Below are positions 15,101 through 27,071 of a DNA stretch of 64,000 nucleotides, piece after piece; the stretch's first letter is position 1; every line of letters starts with the position of its first letter. Origin of the DNA: Ahaetulla prasina (lineage: Eukaryota; Chordata; Lepidosauria; Squamata; Colubridae). The notes under the pieces are model-generated. The model saw only the letters and a list, made by a program, of their open reading frames with translations, was not told the DNA's origin and did not search any database. The stretch covers positions 137,863,920 through 137,927,919 of the forward strand of contig NC_080540.1 in the NCBI RefSeq assembly GCF_028640845.1. The letters run 5' to 3'. Made by a program: the position numbers and the translations under genes.

Positions 15101-18100
15101 GAGTATAAGACTTTAAGATGTCAAGTCCAAGTTGGTTTTTGAAATAATTTTTCTGGGTTTTCCAAGCAATTCTAAAGTGTAGCGGTTCAGCTTTTCACTA
15201 CAAGTCTATGAGGATACATCGGCTGGCCATATTTTTCCACTATCATTATTTGCCTCTGTGAACTTTCTGAACTTATTCCTTATTTCCAGCATGTTATTTG
15301 TTGCTCCTCACTGCCTTGTACGATCAAATAATACCCATGTTGCCATGGGTTTCAATGCTATAGAAATGTTTTGTATTGAAACAGATTCTCTATGTGTGCT
15401 GAATTTAGAGAAATGCAGTTCAGGAGACCTCTAGGCCAAATGTTCCAAGACCTCCCATGATTTCTCACCTGCATTGTTGGCTTTGATGATGCTGTTAGCA
15501 GGACTGCTATTTTTCAAAGAGCTGGCTTTCTCACTTTTCCTTCTTCTGGCTTTCTTGCCTTCTTTAATTACTGCCAGCTCCTCCTCCACCAAACGCTGTG
15601 TCTCTAAAGCTTTTTGGGTTCGTTTTTGTTGCAGCTCCTAAAACAAAACACCAACTCACATTTCTGTTCTGTTAGGGCCCACTTCGTAGTCCACCAATAA
15701 ACATATGCGGCCTAACTTTTAACCCAAATAAATCAAACAAGACAATCCTGTTTTCTAATGCCAAGGACTAGCACTATCAACAAGCAAATGGCTACCTGGA
15801 TAGCTGCTCTTCGGGCAAGGCGAGCTTTCTCCTCTCGTATTTTTTTCCTCTCCTCATCTCGTCTCTGCTGCAAATCCAAGATGTTGCCCTCATCTGTCTG
15901 CTGCTGCTGCTGCTGCTTTTCCTTAAAAACATACAGCACAAGCATTATAAAGCTACACGATCATAATCCTATCTCTAGGACCAAAAAAAAAAAAAGCCAA
16001 CTAACTTCCCTAAACTCTAACTAGAACCACATCTCATGCATTTAAAGCTTATGCAAAACAAACATTCGAAACAAAACATTCTTTCAGCATGTTCAGAAGT
16101 TTTTTATACAATATATACATAAGACAAACCTCTCTTTTGGAAGCTAACAATCGCTCAAGCTGAGCTACACCTTCCTTGTGCCTCTGAGAATGCCACCGGT
16201 ACCAGCGCTGGATTGTCACAGCAGCCGAATTGACTTGGTTAACAAATCTAAAACAGGAGGAAAAATCATGCAAGTTGACTATTGCTTTCCAACTACCACT
16301 GTCAAGCAAAACAGTTCCTGATAAGAAAGGCACAGAAAAACATCCCTGAAAAACGGATCTTAACCACAGGGCTTCTATATTCAAACACTCCTCCCTCCTG
16401 TTTTTAGAAATCCAGAAGCACTGTTCAAAAATACACTGTTCTAGGAAAGTATGAAAATATACCATTTAGTAACTACAAGTAACTTTCTGTAATTCATAGT
16501 CTAACTAAATTGCTTCTGTCATCCTTCAAAACGCTGGGAGGCTGAGTTGCAACTTTTACTGCCCAAAATTTACCTGGTTGCTGTAAAAGAACCAGGCTAT
16601 TAACTGGAAATTGCCAAACCAGATATGGCAATTAACTAGTAACCCAGTTATATGCCCTCATTTCACTTCCTCTGATTTTTTTCTGCACAATTTATTACTT
16701 CTTCCTGTCAGTTTTCTCAGGCTTACCGCTCAGCCTCCTCCTCAGACACTTCTTGTATCCTAGCTGGGGGACTGCTACTACTGGTGTTATTGTTCCAAGC
16801 CAGGATGTTGCTGCTGGAAAAGTTCTTCTGAGATTTCATGTAACTGCTGCTGTCTGTGTCTTCATTAGAGGTAGCTTTGATGATGTTGCTAAGGAAAGAG
16901 ACAATAATATGCTGCTCAGTGGGATCCTATGGAATGCTGCAAGTCTCTTCAATTTAGGATACACTAAAGAATGTTTCCCATTTTTCATATTAGCTTGTAC
17001 TGTGATTTCTCAGGGATTGCTGTCCTTGAGAACTACTTCTATATACAACATATACTCTAGCAGTTGCTGGGCATTCTCTATTTGCTCACATTTAGTCCAG
17101 TGACTGCCGATATGAAACACTGTATTAACATTAAAAAAAAGGACTAAAAGTGCAACTTTGTTATTAAACTAAGCATGAGATAGTTCAGGAGATCTGGAAG
17201 TGTGGTCTGTTTATGCTTTTCTTCTTGAAAACAAGCCTTCCCTCCCATCTCCTCCTAACTCGCCACTGAAGGAAAGCTGTCACAGGAATATACAAAAGAC
17301 TTACTTGAGCGAAGTTGTAGCTTGATTGGAGCTCTTTGGCACAGATACTTTGTCCGTAGTGGAGTAATTGTTATGCACCATAGTGGTGACGCAGTTGCCC
17401 ATGGCACCTTTGTTACTCCTCATAAAATAGAAGGAAAATGTGTCAGCATGCTTCCAGAATAATTTCTCCAATATATTATCAACACAGTCCAGACTTCTGG
17501 AGCCTCACCATTAAATAACTGTCTCATGTTCAGTAAGATAGCCAGATTTTTGGAATCAGCTGCATTCAGGATACTGCCCTAGACGCTGACCTAAATGCTG
17601 TCTCTCTCAAATAATGAAAACCAAAATGAACTTAACAAGGATGGAAGTTCTCAAATTTCAGAATTCACAATTCTGCCAATAATATACCCTTTTTTAAGGT
17701 TCTAGCAGTGTTTGCTGTTCAGGATCTGATATTGTTACGTGTGTTCCCAGGTTCAATTTATGGCCACTCATTCATACACTCACAGCCCTAGAAAAACACT
17801 CAAATCACTTTCAACAAAACACTCAGTTACAATATATCTATATATGCTCTTTCTCACATGTATAACACCCCCACACACACACACAGTCTTCTATACTTAC
17901 TCAGGTCTTTCTGCCAGGTTCTGGCTGTAGGGATGGAAGTCTAGATCCAAAGACAACTCCAAGAATGGGCAACCTTAAAGGAGGCTGTTTAGCCCTCAAA
18001 ATCCTTGCTTGCTTTGTGGATCAACAAGACTGGCAGCTATTCTCTTGTTAATTTACAAATCTAGTAGCTGATGGTGAAATTTGGGGAGGGGTTTCTCATG

Positions 18101-21100
18101 TGCTCAGGCCCAACTTCTTTTGTTTGGCTCAAGTGACATTTTTCCTTTTGTCTCCTTAAGGACTCAGTTCCTCCTTATCTACTTCCCCCCCCGGAGGGAT
18201 CTTTTAAACAAGATTTCTTTTGTGGCTTTTCTCCACCTTGCTTAAGCGCCTACGTGCCTCCTTCACCTTTAGATATGGCAGTTTCAGACTAGGCTCAAAG
18301 TATCATCCATATTCAACTATTAAATCAAAGTGGTAGTATAGCAATAGCAACAGCAATAAGACTTAATATATTGCTTTATAGTGCTTTACAGTCCTCTCTA
18401 CGCGGTTTACAGAGTCAGCATATTGCTCCCAACTATCTGGATCTTCATTTTACCCACCACGGAAGGATGGAAGGCTGAGTCAACCTTGAGCCAGTGAGAT
18501 TTGAACTGCAGCTAGCAGTCAGCTGAAGTACTGCACTCTAACCACTGTGCCACCTGGGCTCTTCGCTACTATCAAAGCTATGGGAATTTTTCTGCAACTT
18601 CATGTAAGCACTTTAGCTGAATGCCCAGACATTAAGCCCTACACATATTTCTTACCTATTATTGGCAGTGAAATTAGCTGCAAGGGGTACACAGATTTCT
18701 TTCTTCCTCATGCTTCCAGGAGTGCTGGATGAGGCAGGAAATATCCTGGGCTGCTCATCCTGACCAGATAACCAAAAATAAGTATACATGGAAGTAACAG
18801 TACACAGATCTTCACTACATATATTTTAGCAAGATCTCTTAATTCCTCCTCAAGCAAAAAATTGCTCAATCTTATCGAGAGTTTTTACTACAAACCAGTG
18901 AAATAAATGTAATAGATTTGAAAACTTTGGAGATAGATGCTAGTATTTTTATCCAATTAAGTGTGCTTCAAAATGAACAGATTGGTGCTGAGTGTGGAAG
19001 TTTCTGGAGAGAATCAGATATGCCTAAATCAAAGCAGAGTCAAAGGAACTTCAAAAGCAGAGACAGGAATCAAAAGCACCCACACCATAGCCCCTATATA
19101 GCTTTTGGGGAATTGCAGTGCTGATGACAGCTAAACCAGATACAAAGCAAAGAATAATAAGATGCTGAAAATGTAAAAACAGTTTAAATTTTTCTTGTCA
19201 GGAGGAAAGCTTTGGTAAAAGCCTGCTCATCTGTGGTATAATATTTTTTTTTCTGGATTTTCTAACCCAGGTTTGACTCTTCCTGCTCCACCAGCACTTA
19301 GCTCCAGAAAGCCTATGAAGAAGTGATGGCAGAAGTCTTTTTGTAGAGTGCAGCTTTCCCACCACTTTTTATTTTATTTTTTTATGGAGAGAAGTATATT
19401 CTTGCCCAGAGGGAAGCGCAAACTTTACTCAACAGCTGTATGCGATAGTCACTTAGGCATATTGTATACATTGCTCATTACTGTGGCATGTGTGATAAGT
19501 ACATAGGGGTATCTTGTATTTTCCCAACAGTAAAATGGCAATGTTCTTGTCCTAAGGGAAATATAATTTTAACACAGCAGATGAGCTAACGATTTGGGAA
19601 TATGATTATTTTTTGCAACATGGATTTTTGACATAATAAATCTAGACAAATCCTGAATGCATTTACAGAGGAATTATCAGGCTTAACAACATAAAGCTAA
19701 GTTTTGGGACTGGCTTTGGAAGCTTTTCTAATGAATGTGCATGCACTTCAGCCCTTACTAGGATGTTCCAGGTAGTTTTCTTTTCTGGGGAATCTTTGCT
19801 TAGACTTGCTAGTTTTTTTCTTCCAGTGGAGCTGCTATTGAACAACGTGAGGAAGTCATCATGGTGATCTGCACTGCTAAAAAGGAAAATGACAAGATTA
19901 ATTTGGAATCCTGCAGAAGTCTACACATGGCATTGCTTTGAGCTTTTCTGAAAGGTAATTTATTCCTATAAACTACTCCAATATTTTATGTTCAGTCTAA
20001 AGTATCCCAAAACAAAGATACTCAGCTTTCCCAGAATACTCAAAGGAACAAAAGACACCTCCTAGGCCAGGGGTCTCCAACCTTGGCAACTTCAACTCCC
20101 AGAATCCCCCAGGCTTAAAGTTGCCAAGATTGGAGACCCCTGGCCTAGGCTAGTTTATTTTTCAGTAAGAAGTGTTTTAATACTCACATGATGGCATCAT
20201 TCATTTGCTGATTAACCTGCGTTGTACTGTTGGATCTTCGTAAATTGTTCATAGCTCTAGAGGTGGCAAGCCCTGCATCTTCCTGAAAGACAAGTTATAA
20301 CAAAGCAAAATACATCTGGTATTTTATCAAGGCAAAAATTATCTTAATTCTGCCTCATTTCTACCATTCTAGCCTCATTAAGGACAAAGGACAGAACAGC
20401 ATTGTCTTCAGATAAGAATTCATTTGGAGGAACTGCATGTCACCAGTCCTTTAAAAAAAAACTAAAACACGCACTATACAAAGAATTATACCCATGCAAC
20501 TGCATTTAGCCAAATTATATTCAGACATGCACATTATATTGAGAAAAATGCCATCTTGTATTTGATTATTTTTTCTACTATACATCTTACAGTTTACTGT
20601 ATATTTGAATATCAGGAGGAGCACCTTTCAGACTAATAATTAAAAGGTTTGGTGAATTACAGCACATTTCATCAGCTACAATGTATGGTTACACTGATAT
20701 AGGATTTTAAATGGGATGAGGAGCAAGGAGGGAAGAAGGGAAAGACAGATTTGATTATGCAGATGCAAATTACACAAGGACTTTATCAACTGTAACAATT
20801 GTAAAGTGTTAAACATCCATTGTTTGTTGAAGCCTTCAGAGCAATTTCTTGCACAATTATACTGGCAAAGTTTCTTTGTTCTTCAAATGGCTACTCTGGG
20901 ATTTGTAATGGAGCGTCCTAGAATGCTGAAATGCTCTAATATTACTTTGCCCTTATTCTGAGGCCCAATGTCATACTAGTTGTATTGTTTCCCATTCCCT
21001 TGAGAATATGTTTTGCTGTGCAAGCAGTTGGGGAACAGATTCTCTACTCATGGCCCACTTCTAGGTTTCATTTACCTCTGCGACCCTTTTCATTGTCCCT

Positions 21101-24100
21101 GTTAGCTATAAAGAAGGTACTTAAACTTGTTTAATGTTTATTAATCTAAACTGTATCGTGTAGAGACTATTGGCTCCTAGAAATATTTTATGATACCTTT
21201 TGTGGGGGGAGTGGCCTTATGATCCATGTTGAGAACGATTGTTAGTGTAATTCTAATGGAAGGTAGAAGCATGTAGGCATTGATAATGGTCTATAGGCTT
21301 TCGGTATAAAGTGCTGTTCATGTGCTCATTATGTACTTTGACCATTACATTCAGAAATTGTTCAGCAGATAAGCTGAGGTTGTTGGTGGGATTAAAAACT
21401 GTTGAAATCATAATGGAATTTGATTATTCTTTTCCAAGGCCTAGTTAGTGAAAACATAACCAATGCATCCCAAGGAAAGGAGAGGTTAAAGGAGGTAGAA
21501 GTTGAGAAAGCATTATTCTAGATCAGCCAAAAAAACGTTGGCATATAGTAGAGCTATGTGTATAGGTATGAATGGGTATGAAAGCAAAATACGGTATGTT
21601 GGCATGACGAAGTCCCTGTTGGTATATAGTGCCTCAACATCCATGGTAGATAAAAATAAGGAGATTGCCCATAGAAATCAATCTTTTTAGGAAGCTGCAG
21701 TCTCTTATGTAAGCTGGGAAGTTCCTGGCATAAAATTGAAGTCCTCCATGTAACCTGATATTCCAGCATGTAATGTTGACAAACAACAGCCCAAGAGTTC
21801 TGTATCAGATACAGAGAAAATATTTGGTCTGGGCTCCTGGGGTGCCTCTACATAAACATGGCCTTGTGTGTCCCAGTAACTTTTCATCAAATCGCATTGT
21901 TTTGTCTAATATACTGCCATTTGGATACGAAGATAAAAGTTAGTACAAGGTAGCGTTGGATGGCTGTCTCTCACTTTTCTTAAAATAATCCAGTTTATTC
22001 AACATGACTCTTATCAGCTTGCTGATGATATTGTTCTTGAGACCTTGGATGGCATCTTGTTCTGCCATACTAGCAATGTTGTTTTATCCATTTTTACTGA
22101 TAAATAGAAAAAGTAAAAATTTGCCAATAAGCTTATGGGCAAAAACATTCAATATAATGATCTGATTCAGGGTTACATCTACCTGGGGGATGTTCACGTG
22201 GTGTTATTTTTATGCATCTGGAATTAGGTATAATCTACAGTATTTTAGATTGAATTAATAACTAAATGTGTTCTTTTGTCTTGAATGTATTCCTTAAGTT
22301 TTAAGCAGCAAAAAAAATGTTTTTAAATTTCCCACAGAGTTGTATATTTTGTGTAGATTTAGTGAGGCAAAAAGCCTTGCCTCAGAACAGACCCATCAGC
22401 TTGGTCAAGTGGCTGGCAATATAGATTCACAATATTGGCCAAGGCTGGGGAAGAAGGGATTGTTTAAGATTAATTAGATTGTTTTTGTAGTCAATGGTAC
22501 TCTTGGTAACCATCTCCAGGTCAACAATTTAAATGTCTCTCTTTTTCTCTCTCTTTTTCAGAATCTGTACTTCATGTCAACTTTATTTGGTTTTTTAATA
22601 TTTTCCATCTTTACAAACATTTATATATATCATTCAGTAATCCTATTTGAACACCTTCAGTATTGTCTTTATTTAACCCAATTTGCCTCTACAAGACTCC
22701 TTCTGAAATAACTATTCAATATTCCCATGTTAGCTATAGATTTTCTCATATTTTCTTTATTTTTTTTAAACAACTATGTTTTATCTTCTTATTTTACTCT
22801 ATTTGTCAATTTCCTTGGTTTTTGGTTTTTGCTTGTCTCTAGAAATCTATGTTCAGCTGTCATGCTTTCTTCTTGCTGTACAACCTTTTCATTCTGTCTT
22901 TGACTATTATGACAGCTTGTTCTGAAAGCTGTTTGATCCTTTCCGTTTTGAAATTTTGGAAAATTTCCCCACTGATGGTCATGAAGTGCGCCCCATAGTT
23001 TTTTCTGTACTCTCTAGCATGAATGGAAGGTTTTAATATAGTAAAAAAAAAGAATTGATAGAATGTCACACATCCCTATAAACTCTGCATAATCCCTATC
23101 TATTGTTGAGCAGAGCAACAGACTGCTTTTATAACACTGATGGCTTATTTCTCAAACACATTTATTTCTTTCATGCGTTTCCTGTGTGTTAGTATCTCAC
23201 AATTCCATCAAATGACTTTAATAATTTACACCTAGGGTTCTGCTCTACCCCCAACCCAATTTACAGGTCTAATTGATTGAATTTGTTAGTACATTGTTAT
23301 AATCCAAAATAATGCTTTCCTGTCAAACAGACAACAAGTGGTCAAAATTGGCAATGCTCTATCAAATCCTGTCCCTGTCAAAAGTGGCGTTTCCCAAGGT
23401 AGTGTTCTTGGACCAACGCTCTTCATACTATACATATATGATCTCTATGACCATATCTCAAGTTATTGTGTTCTCTTTGCTGACAATGTCAAACTATTTA
23501 ACACCACCAACAATACTACTACCCTTCAAAAAGACCTTGATTTTGTATCCGATTGGTCTAAAATTTGGCAACTCCAAATCTCAACCAGCAAATGCTCAGT
23601 CTTACATATTGGAAAAAAGAACCCAAACACGAAGTACAAGTTTAATGGACATTATCTTACAGATGACCCCTACCCTGTTAAGGACCTTGGAGTTTTCATA
23701 TCAAATTGTAGGAATTTAGCACCCACCCCCTTCCTAGAAGAATGAAATATTTTAGAAAATATTTAAAAAGGCAGAATATATTTCCCTGGATGAGAAATGG
23801 AGAAACATGTTTTAAAGGCAAAGCAGCTTCCTGCCTCCCCGCCCCCCTTTGTCAGTGGGTCAGAGACAGAAACTCACTCCCCCCCACCTTTGTCAATGGG
23901 CCATTAAGGCCTGAGCCAGTCCATTGTCTACATGACAAAGATAGGATTAGCCCCTACCCATCTAGCAACAGAATCTTACCACATGGCAAGGCTCAAGCAA
24001 GCTTGAGAGACAACCTACAACATTAGCTAAGACTCCCACCCCCTGGGAGTCTTGACAGCCAATCAGGATACTCTTCCTGTGCCCCAGAAAGTTCAAAGCT

Positions 24101-27054
24101 CAGAAAAAGCATAAAACCAGGGAGCACACAGGATCTCAGCCCTTTTCTGTTCAGGATCTCAAGCCATGTGATCCTGACCACCATTAAACCATCTTTCCAA
24201 GCAGCCTCCATGTTTCCAGTGTCTTTGTCCCCACTTGGAACTGAACCCAGATGGATATTTCTTCCAACAAAATGATCTAAGTGCCAAAGCCCACTGCAAC
24301 TATATAGCAAAAAAGGCTCTAAGAGTTGTAAACCTAATTCTGCGTAGCTTCTTTTCCAAAAACTCTATACTAACCAGAGCATTCAAACCAGAGCATTCTT
24401 CAATACAGCTCATCTGTCTGGAACCCATACCACGTCTCTGACATTAATACAATTGAACGAGTCCAGAAATATTTTACAAGAAGAGTTCTCCGCTCCTCTA
24501 AACAACAAAATATCTTATTCCACCAGACTTGAAATCCTGGGATTAGAAAACTTAGAACTCCGCCGACTCCGACAAGACCTGTGTTTAACACACAGAATCA
24601 TCTATTCCAATGTCCTTCCTGTTAAAGACTACTTCAGCTTCAATAGCAATAATACAAGAGCAAACAACAGATTCAGACTTAATGTTAACCACTTCAATCT
24701 TGATTGCAGAAAATATGACTTTTGTAACAGAGTTGTTAATGCTTGGAATACACTACCTGACTCTGTGGTCTCTTCTCCAACTCCCAAAAACTTTAACCAA
24801 AAACTCTCTACCATTGACCTCACCCCATTCCTAAGAGGACTATAAGGGGCATGCATAAGTGCACAAAAGTGCCTATCGTCCCTGTCCCATTGTTTCCTTT
24901 CAATATATGTTCTTGTATATAATGTTGTGACAAAATAAATGTAAAAAAATATGTAACTGCAACTTCCTTTGGCTATAAGGCATACAGTACATGAATGAAA
25001 CATTTTCTATAGAGGGATGTTTATTATAGAGGGATACTGCAATTCTGTAGTAAAATTCTCTTGTGATCTCTTATGATTCTGTAGTTTTCTCCCAGACTGA
25101 TGTTTTCAAAGTGGGTTACAGATGGGAAACAAGTGGGGTTAGAGAAGGATTTTAAATGCATTCTACCATCTGCTCCTGCTTTGGTACTGAAATTCAAGGG
25201 TTGTTTTTTACATTAGAAATATTAATTTTGCATTTTCTTTTCATTTTATTGCCAATTTTCTGTCCATAGTGCTTTGCCACTTGAGGAAGGAGGGGAGGGA
25301 GGGAGGGATAACATAAAGATAGATAAATGATTATTAAGCTATTAAGTTTCTGCCATTGAAAATGTTTGAAAATTAGACTGTCCAGCATTTGGAGCTTTGC
25401 CAGACTCTGAAGGAATGTTCATTTCAAGGAAGATCTGAGGAAAGCACCATCTTCAAAGTGTTTTGTGAAACATGGCCTTCTTGCATCTTAACAGAAAAGA
25501 ACAACACTACTTCACCTTCTTCTGCTTCACACATCTCCCTCAGCATCCTGTAAAATTTGCAAAAAGCAGAAACTTCCCCATGGTCAAAACCCCTGCAGGG
25601 AAGCATCTTCTGGTTCTGATTAGTGCTGGGGAAAACTAACCAAAGATTGGAAGGCAATGCTTTCTCCACGTTCTCCAGCATTTCTAAGAGAAGCTTCTTT
25701 TGCCTTTTGTGGCAGAGGTAAGAGAGACTAAGGTCTCTAGACAATGTGAAATATTTTGTCAGGGCAACTATTGTTCTTTTTGTTGGATGTAGATCCTGCC
25801 TTTCATTTGGTAGCTCCAAATGTTAAAAAAAGCAAGTTAGTCCCAAAGGTGCTTTTTCAGGAGGCAACTGGACTTCTCTGTCTTTTTCTTTTGAAGATGT
25901 TTCACTTCTCATCCAAGAAACTTCTTCAGCTCTGACAGGATAGTGGGGAATGGAAGGATTTATATTCCTTGCACAGAGCTGGTAATGTGCATCCTTTTAG
26001 AAGGTCATTGAAGCACTTGGAATTTTATCTATGTCTTCAGGGTCACCTGAGTAGTGCTCCTAGTTCCTGTACTCTGCAATTTTTTCTCTGGAAATCCATT
26101 CCTACTCCCACACCTCATTCAAAGGGTGTTCATCCCAAATTGTATAGCTAAAAGTCTGTAGCAATTCTCAGTCATCCAGGTCATGGTTGCCCCCAAGCTG
26201 CTTTTTGGGATAACCAAGGCAAGGTACATAATGCTTCCTTCTTTTTCGCCACAAAAACACTACTAGTAAGATAGGTGGGGCTGGGACAATGACTGGCCCA
26301 CCCCAAAGTTACAGCCTCCGAGGTTGAAAGTGAAGAGAATCTGGGTTTCTCCACTGCTAATACAACCTCTTATCTGCTATACCACTGGTTTTTCTCTCTC
26401 TCTCTCTCATCTGACCAAAAGAATCACAGGGTGCAAAGCTCTTCATCCAGACAAATTGAAGACACAGTATTACTTTGTATATCAATAGAAGTTAAAGATT
26501 ACATTTAAACATCCAGTGCACCTGAGGGTAGAACAAGAAACAATGGGTGGAAACTAATCAAGGAGAGAAGCAACCTAGAACTAAGGAGAAATTTCCTGAC
26601 AATTAGAACAATTAATCAGTGGAACAACTTGCCTGCAGAAGTTGTGAATGCTCCAACACTGGAAATTTTTAAAAAAATGTTGGATAGCCATTTGTCTGAT
26701 ATGGTGTAGGGTTTCCTGCCTGGGCAGGGGGTTGGACTAGAAGACCTCCAAGGTCCCTTCCAACTCTGATATTATGATGATGATGATGATTAATCAAATC
26801 TATTCCCTAGAAATGAAATGAATATAAATTATAAGCTTTAGAAGAATAGTGCTTGTTACAACATCAGTACTCACCAGGATATTCCTCTTGGGTTTGTTTT
26901 CCGTAATGACAGAAATGGAACGAGCAATGTGTTTGCCTGGGGAGGCACTGCTGGGGCGCTGAAGCACTTGCATAGGCAGCCCTGTAAGAATGAGGTCCAC
27001 ACCATTGACACTGTTTCCCTGAAAGGAAGAACTGCTGCCACGGGCACTCTTCAT
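193..27054 (-). CDS. CEP131: CEP131 (AZI1) centrosomal protein, 24 coding exons, C-terminus outside window
   Basis: CEP131 is a centriolar-satellite and centrosome coiled-coil protein needed for cilium formation. Coding exons in transcript order: 27054-26875, 20282-20188, 19876-19759, 18759-18656, 17418-17305, 16888-16727, 16247-16130, 15921-15796, 15637-15469, 15000-14900, 14657-14463, 14043-13852, 13463-13326, 12993-12868, 12539-12423, 8613-8511, 7940-7739, 6945-6838, 6331-6214, 4990-4916, 2970-2828, 1862-1685, 1302-1106, 253-193. Every junction has AG/GT ends and the phases join without a break, giving 1080 codons. Identity rests on recalled human blocks such as LRRSNSTTQV, NNRSNKGA, MSFLDEMEKS, HLAFIDQLIDDK, EKIRREKW and VKTAIVKKEEA. 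The human protein is about 1083 residues, so only a few dozen C-terminal residues should be missing, below position 193. The start is the first ATG after an AG acceptor at 27072-27073. Confidence 0.96.
1325..1438 (-). mobile_element. CORE-SINE (MIR-like), 3' part
   Basis: This has the family's CORE and tail only (plus-strand string GCATATTGCCCCCAACAATC and the TATATACC tail); the tRNA head is missing. It is in CEP131, sense orientation, just upstream of the exon at 1302-1106. Confidence 0.75.
2551..2771 (-). mobile_element. CORE-SINE (MIR-like), near full length
   Basis: On the minus strand, a tRNA-like head (GAGCCTCCGTGGTTGG) leads to a box-B-like GTTCGATCC, the CORE (AAAATGAAGACCCAGATTG) and the TATATAAGTCTAAGTGCTA tail. 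It lies in a CEP131 intron, 57 bp from the exon at 2970-2828. Confidence 0.8.
3981..4349. mobile_element. Palindromic Tc1/mariner-like MITE, copy a
   Basis: It starts CAGGTAGTCCTTGACT and ends GTTCAAGGACTATCTG, with TA on both sides. The interior is nearly self-complementary throughout. It lies in a CEP131 intron. Confidence 0.8.
4661..4890 (-). mobile_element. CORE-SINE (MIR-like), full length
   Basis: The complete copy reads on the minus strand from AGCCTCGGTGGCGCAGTAGT (box A) through GTTCAAATTTC (box B), the CORE and the CTAAGTGCTATTGCT end. It ends 25 bp from CEP131 exon 4990-4916, so it occupies the intron right at the donor side. Confidence 0.85.
8913..9046 (-). mobile_element. CORE-SINE (MIR-like), CORE and tail
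   Basis: The tail and CORE match the full copies at 4.7 and 18.3 kb. The tRNA head is absent, replaced by AT-rich sequence above 9046. It lies in CEP131, sense orientation. Confidence 0.78.
9930..11050. repeat. Unclassified repeat block inside CEP131 intron
   Basis: The margins (about 10000-10170 and 10905-11050) are diverged versions of the palindromic MITE (CATTGGTCGTTAACTGAAG; TTTTGGTCACATGACCACAG). The middle, 10200-10900, is GC-richer, with repeated GACGCAAAGCCA and CCAGGAAGTCC strings. It looks like a MITE disrupted by another insertion. Its open frame of 140 codons on the minus strand has no recognisable protein. Confidence 0.45.
12070..12090. repeat. (GTCT)n microsatellite
   Basis: Five GTCT units lie in the CEP131 intron between exons 12539-12423 and 8613-8511, beside a hairpin-type repeat remnant (12120-12195). 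Confidence 0.85.
12821..12863. repeat. (GAAAG)n microsatellite beside a CEP131 donor
   Basis: About eight GAAAG units sit directly after the CEP131 exon 12993-12868. In transcript sense the intron begins GTAATCTTTTCC and runs straight into the CTTTC repeat. Confidence 0.9.
15796..16247 (-). other. CEP131: CEP131 IQ motif exon and short polyglutamine exon
   Basis: Exon 16247-16130 encodes an IQ-type calmodulin-binding helix (core AAVTIQRWYRWH, about residues 265-277), in the same place as the IQ motif of human CEP131. The next exon (15921-15796) opens with EK followed by six glutamines, all CAG, at about residues 300-305, then a basic helix rich in R, K and E. The glutamine run is a pure CAG microsatellite inside coding sequence. 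As I recall it, the human protein has a non-repetitive Q/R/E stretch at this spot, so the run looks like a lineage-specific expansion. Confidence 0.88.
18339..18562 (-). mobile_element. CORE-SINE (MIR-like), full length
   Basis: On the minus strand: AGCCCAGGTGGCACAGTGGT (box A), GTTCAAATCTC (box B), the CORE, then the ATAAGTCTTATTGCTGTTGC tail. It lies in the CEP131 intron above exon 17418-17305. Confidence 0.85.
20068..20142. mobile_element. hAT MITE, 75-bp hairpin
   Basis: CAGGGGTCTCCAACCTTGGC and its inverse form most of the element. The flanks are TCCTAGGC and GCCTAGGC (7 of 8). It lies in the CEP131 intron below exon 20282-20188, only 45 bp from that exon's donor. Confidence 0.8.
20283..23324. 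other. CEP131 intron 2, left part, no gene seen
   Basis: This is AT-rich intron sequence. I find no exon with usable splice sites and no named repeat; short open frames here lack any recognisable domain. Confidence 0.5.
23325..24950 (+). mobile_element. CR1/L3-like LINE fragment split by a solo LTR
   Basis: Plus-strand reading gives a reverse transcriptase piece with VSQGSVLGPTLFILYIYDLY and the active-site region CVLFADN, where the expected FADD has lost its second aspartate. The frame is cut at 23707 by an inserted LTR and resumes at 24274 with AKAHCNYIAKKALRVVN. It then runs to the usual C-terminal region, [15 protein letters not shown] and LTPFLRGL, with a stop near 24845 and a short 3' UTR. 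It is antisense inside CEP131 intron 2. The clade (CR1 group) is inferred from motif wording. Confidence 0.8.
23707..24269 (+). mobile_element. Solo LTR, 563 bp, inserted in the LINE with 4-bp target duplication
   Basis: The block begins TGTAGG and ends CCAACA (near-perfect inverted ends) and is flanked by AAAT at 23703-23706 and 24270-24273. Removing it rejoins the LINE. Inside are CCAAT (24059-24063), a TATA-like CATAAAA (24110-24116) and ATTAAA (24183-24188), the order expected of U3-R-U5 on the plus strand. A 4-bp duplication suits gammaretrovirus-like (class I) endogenous retroviruses. No internal viral genes remain. Confidence 0.82.
25840..26210. repeat. Unclassified interspersed repeat
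   Basis: The phrase GAAGATGTTTCACTTCTCAT with CCAAGAAACTTCTTCAGCTC is one I recognise from many vertebrate genomes as interspersed repeat sequence, but I cannot name the class. It lies in CEP131 intron 2, between the LINE and the CR1 tail. Confidence 0.45.
26525..26793 (+). mobile_element. CR1 LINE 3' end
   Basis: The stretch WNNLPAEVVNAPTLEIFKK is readable on the plus strand. It is followed by the classic CR1 tail GGTTGGACTAGAAGACCTCC and a (GAT)n microsatellite at 26773-26791. It is a 5'-truncated copy in CEP131 intron 2, antisense to the gene. Confidence 0.85.
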
Positions 27055-27071
27055 TTTGAATTAGAGCAGCT
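26875..27071 (-). other. CEP131: CEP131 first coding exon with regulatory phosphosite motifs
   Basis: This exon holds 17 nt of 5' UTR and codons 1-60; the next exon (20282-20188) follows across a 6.6 kb intron. Two basophilic kinase motifs of the hydrophobic-x-R-x-x-S type are visible: IARSIS ending at Ser48, and LRRSNS ending at Ser79 in the next exon. In human CEP131 the matching serines (Ser47 and Ser78) are known p38/MK2 sites that bind 14-3-3 after stress. Conservation of both suggests that satellite remodelling control is kept here. The motifs are seen directly; their use is inferred from the human protein. Confidence 0.85.

Noticed and set aside
25424..25819. Minus-strand open frame of 131 codons in CEP131 intron 2
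   Set aside because: No recognisable domain, flanked by repeats, and no coding-like composition; it may be part of an unclassified repeat.
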